This document shows positions 34,232-34,468 of a stretch of DNA of 34,468 bases, one piece after another. The notes under the pieces were generated by a model. It made no database searches and was not told where the DNA came from. It saw only the letters and a list, made by a program, of their open reading frames with translations. Position numbers and translations under genes: made by a program. How positions within the stretch are numbered: position 1 is the stretch's first letter; every line of letters starts with the position of its first letter. Where the stretch lies: NCBI GenBank assembly GCA_913049785.1, contig CAJWXP010000023.1:1-34468 (forward strand). The letters run 5' to 3'. The stretch is from an uncultured Dehalococcoidia bacterium. GTDB lineage: Bacteria > Chloroflexota > Dehalococcoidia > Lucifugimonadales > UBA1127.

Positions 34232-34468
34232 GCGTCCTCCTTCTTGGCCTCAGTGTCATCTTCTGAGGACGCTTCTCCACTAGCTTCTTGTTCCGGAGTC
34301 TCTGGCGGAGCTTCAAGCTCGGCCTCTGCTTCCGGCTCTTCTGCGACTTCTTCAGCTGCTGGTGCCTCTTCAGGCTCGGCCTCAGCTACCGGCTCCTCTG
34401 CGACTTCTTCAGTTGCTGGTGCCTCTTCAGGCTCGGCCTCAGCTACCGGCTCCTCTGCGACTTCTTCA
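34228..34468 (-). CDS. rpsQ: C-terminal part of probable S17, with an acidic repeat tail (partial)
   Basis: A minus-strand frame without stops enters from the right edge and ends with TGA at 34228-34230, overlapping the rplN ATG. In the S10/spc order the gene before rplN is rpsQ, so this should be the end of ribosomal protein S17; no S17 core is inside the window, so identity is by position only. The visible 79 residues are a Glu/Ala/Pro tail, with near-perfect repeats of [19 protein letters not shown] (19 residues) followed by a more varied acidic end ([17 protein letters not shown]). Normal S17 is about 85 residues in total, so this tail would roughly double it. Confidence 0.65.
   Translation of the reverse strand, partial: EEVAEEPVAEAEPEEAPATEEVAEEPVAEAEPEEAPAAEEVAEEPEAEAELEAPPETPEQEASGEASSEDDTEAKKEDA
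34317..34468. repeat. 57-bp tandem repeat in the S17-like tail
   Basis: The 12-base block GCGACTTCTTCA recurs at 34343, 34400 and 34457, exactly 57 bases apart. The intervening sequence is nearly identical between the last two periods (one C/T change) and more diverged in the leftmost, partial copy. 57 bases equal 19 codons, so copy-number change would keep the frame. The array continues beyond the window. Confidence 0.9.

Overview
The window is bacterial and almost fully coding. Most of it is two large housekeeping clusters on the minus strand: an F-type ATP synthase operon (about 13.0-20.4 kb) and the S10/spc/alpha ribosomal protein super-operon (about 21.7 kb to the right edge, running off the window inside an S17-like gene). 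My best guess for the host is a Chloroflexota bacterium of the Dehalococcoidia/SAR202 type. That guess rests on overall gene content, a Rex repressor, zinc-ribbon (C+) forms of S4, S14, L24 and L36, and frequent GTG/TTG starts. The sequence alone does not prove it.

Layout. 1-800: an 18-bp tandem repeat, then pieces of unrelated proteins joined without their own ends (a WD40 piece and a MetH piece). This looks like an assembly or amplification chimera, or gene debris. 790-2029 (-): a secreted S-layer-like surface protein whose C-terminus is lost at that junction, preceded by a long, potentially structured leader. 2.6-5.9 kb (-): rho and pyrG. 6.2-6.5 kb (+): a tiny stand-alone SWIM zinc-finger protein, abutting stop-to-stop with fabF. 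6.45-9.1 kb (-): folC-fabF. 9.3-12.9 kb (+): an amidase, an MFS exporter and the redox repressor rex. 12.94 kb: a strong two-way terminator between rex and atpC. 13.0-20.3 kb (-): atpI-atpB-(32-aa membrane microprotein)-atpE-atpF-atpH-atpA-atpG-atpD-atpC. 20.4 kb: a second two-way terminator. 20.5-21.6 kb (-): a DUF151 nuclease-family gene with its own near-consensus promoter, and a lipoprotein. 21.7-34.5 kb (-): rpsI-rplM-truA-rplQ-rpoA-rpsD-rpsK-rpsM-rpmJ-infA-map-adk-secY-rplO-rpmD-rpsE-rplR-rplF-rpsH-rpsN-rplE-rplX-rplN-(rpsQ).

The clusters are conserved growth machinery: translation, protein export, nucleotide supply, initiation and N-terminal processing on the right, energy conversion in the middle. 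Several sigma-70-like promoters with an exact 17-bp spacer can be read directly (before pyrG, the SWIM gene, folC, rex, the atp operon and DUF151). They correct the likely start of AtpI.

The most unusual points are: (i) an unannotated 32-residue single-span membrane peptide encoded between atpB and atpE; (ii) a roughly 120-residue acidic insertion in ATP synthase subunit a; (iii) acidic or repetitive extensions on several ribosomal proteins and RNA polymerase alpha, including a 57-bp tandem repeat in the S17 tail; (iv) the structured leader of the surface protein; (v) paired hairpins in operon spacers (atpH-atpA, and rpsI-lipoprotein); and (vi) the mosaic left edge. I saw no CRISPR array, tRNA, rRNA, transposase or phage module.
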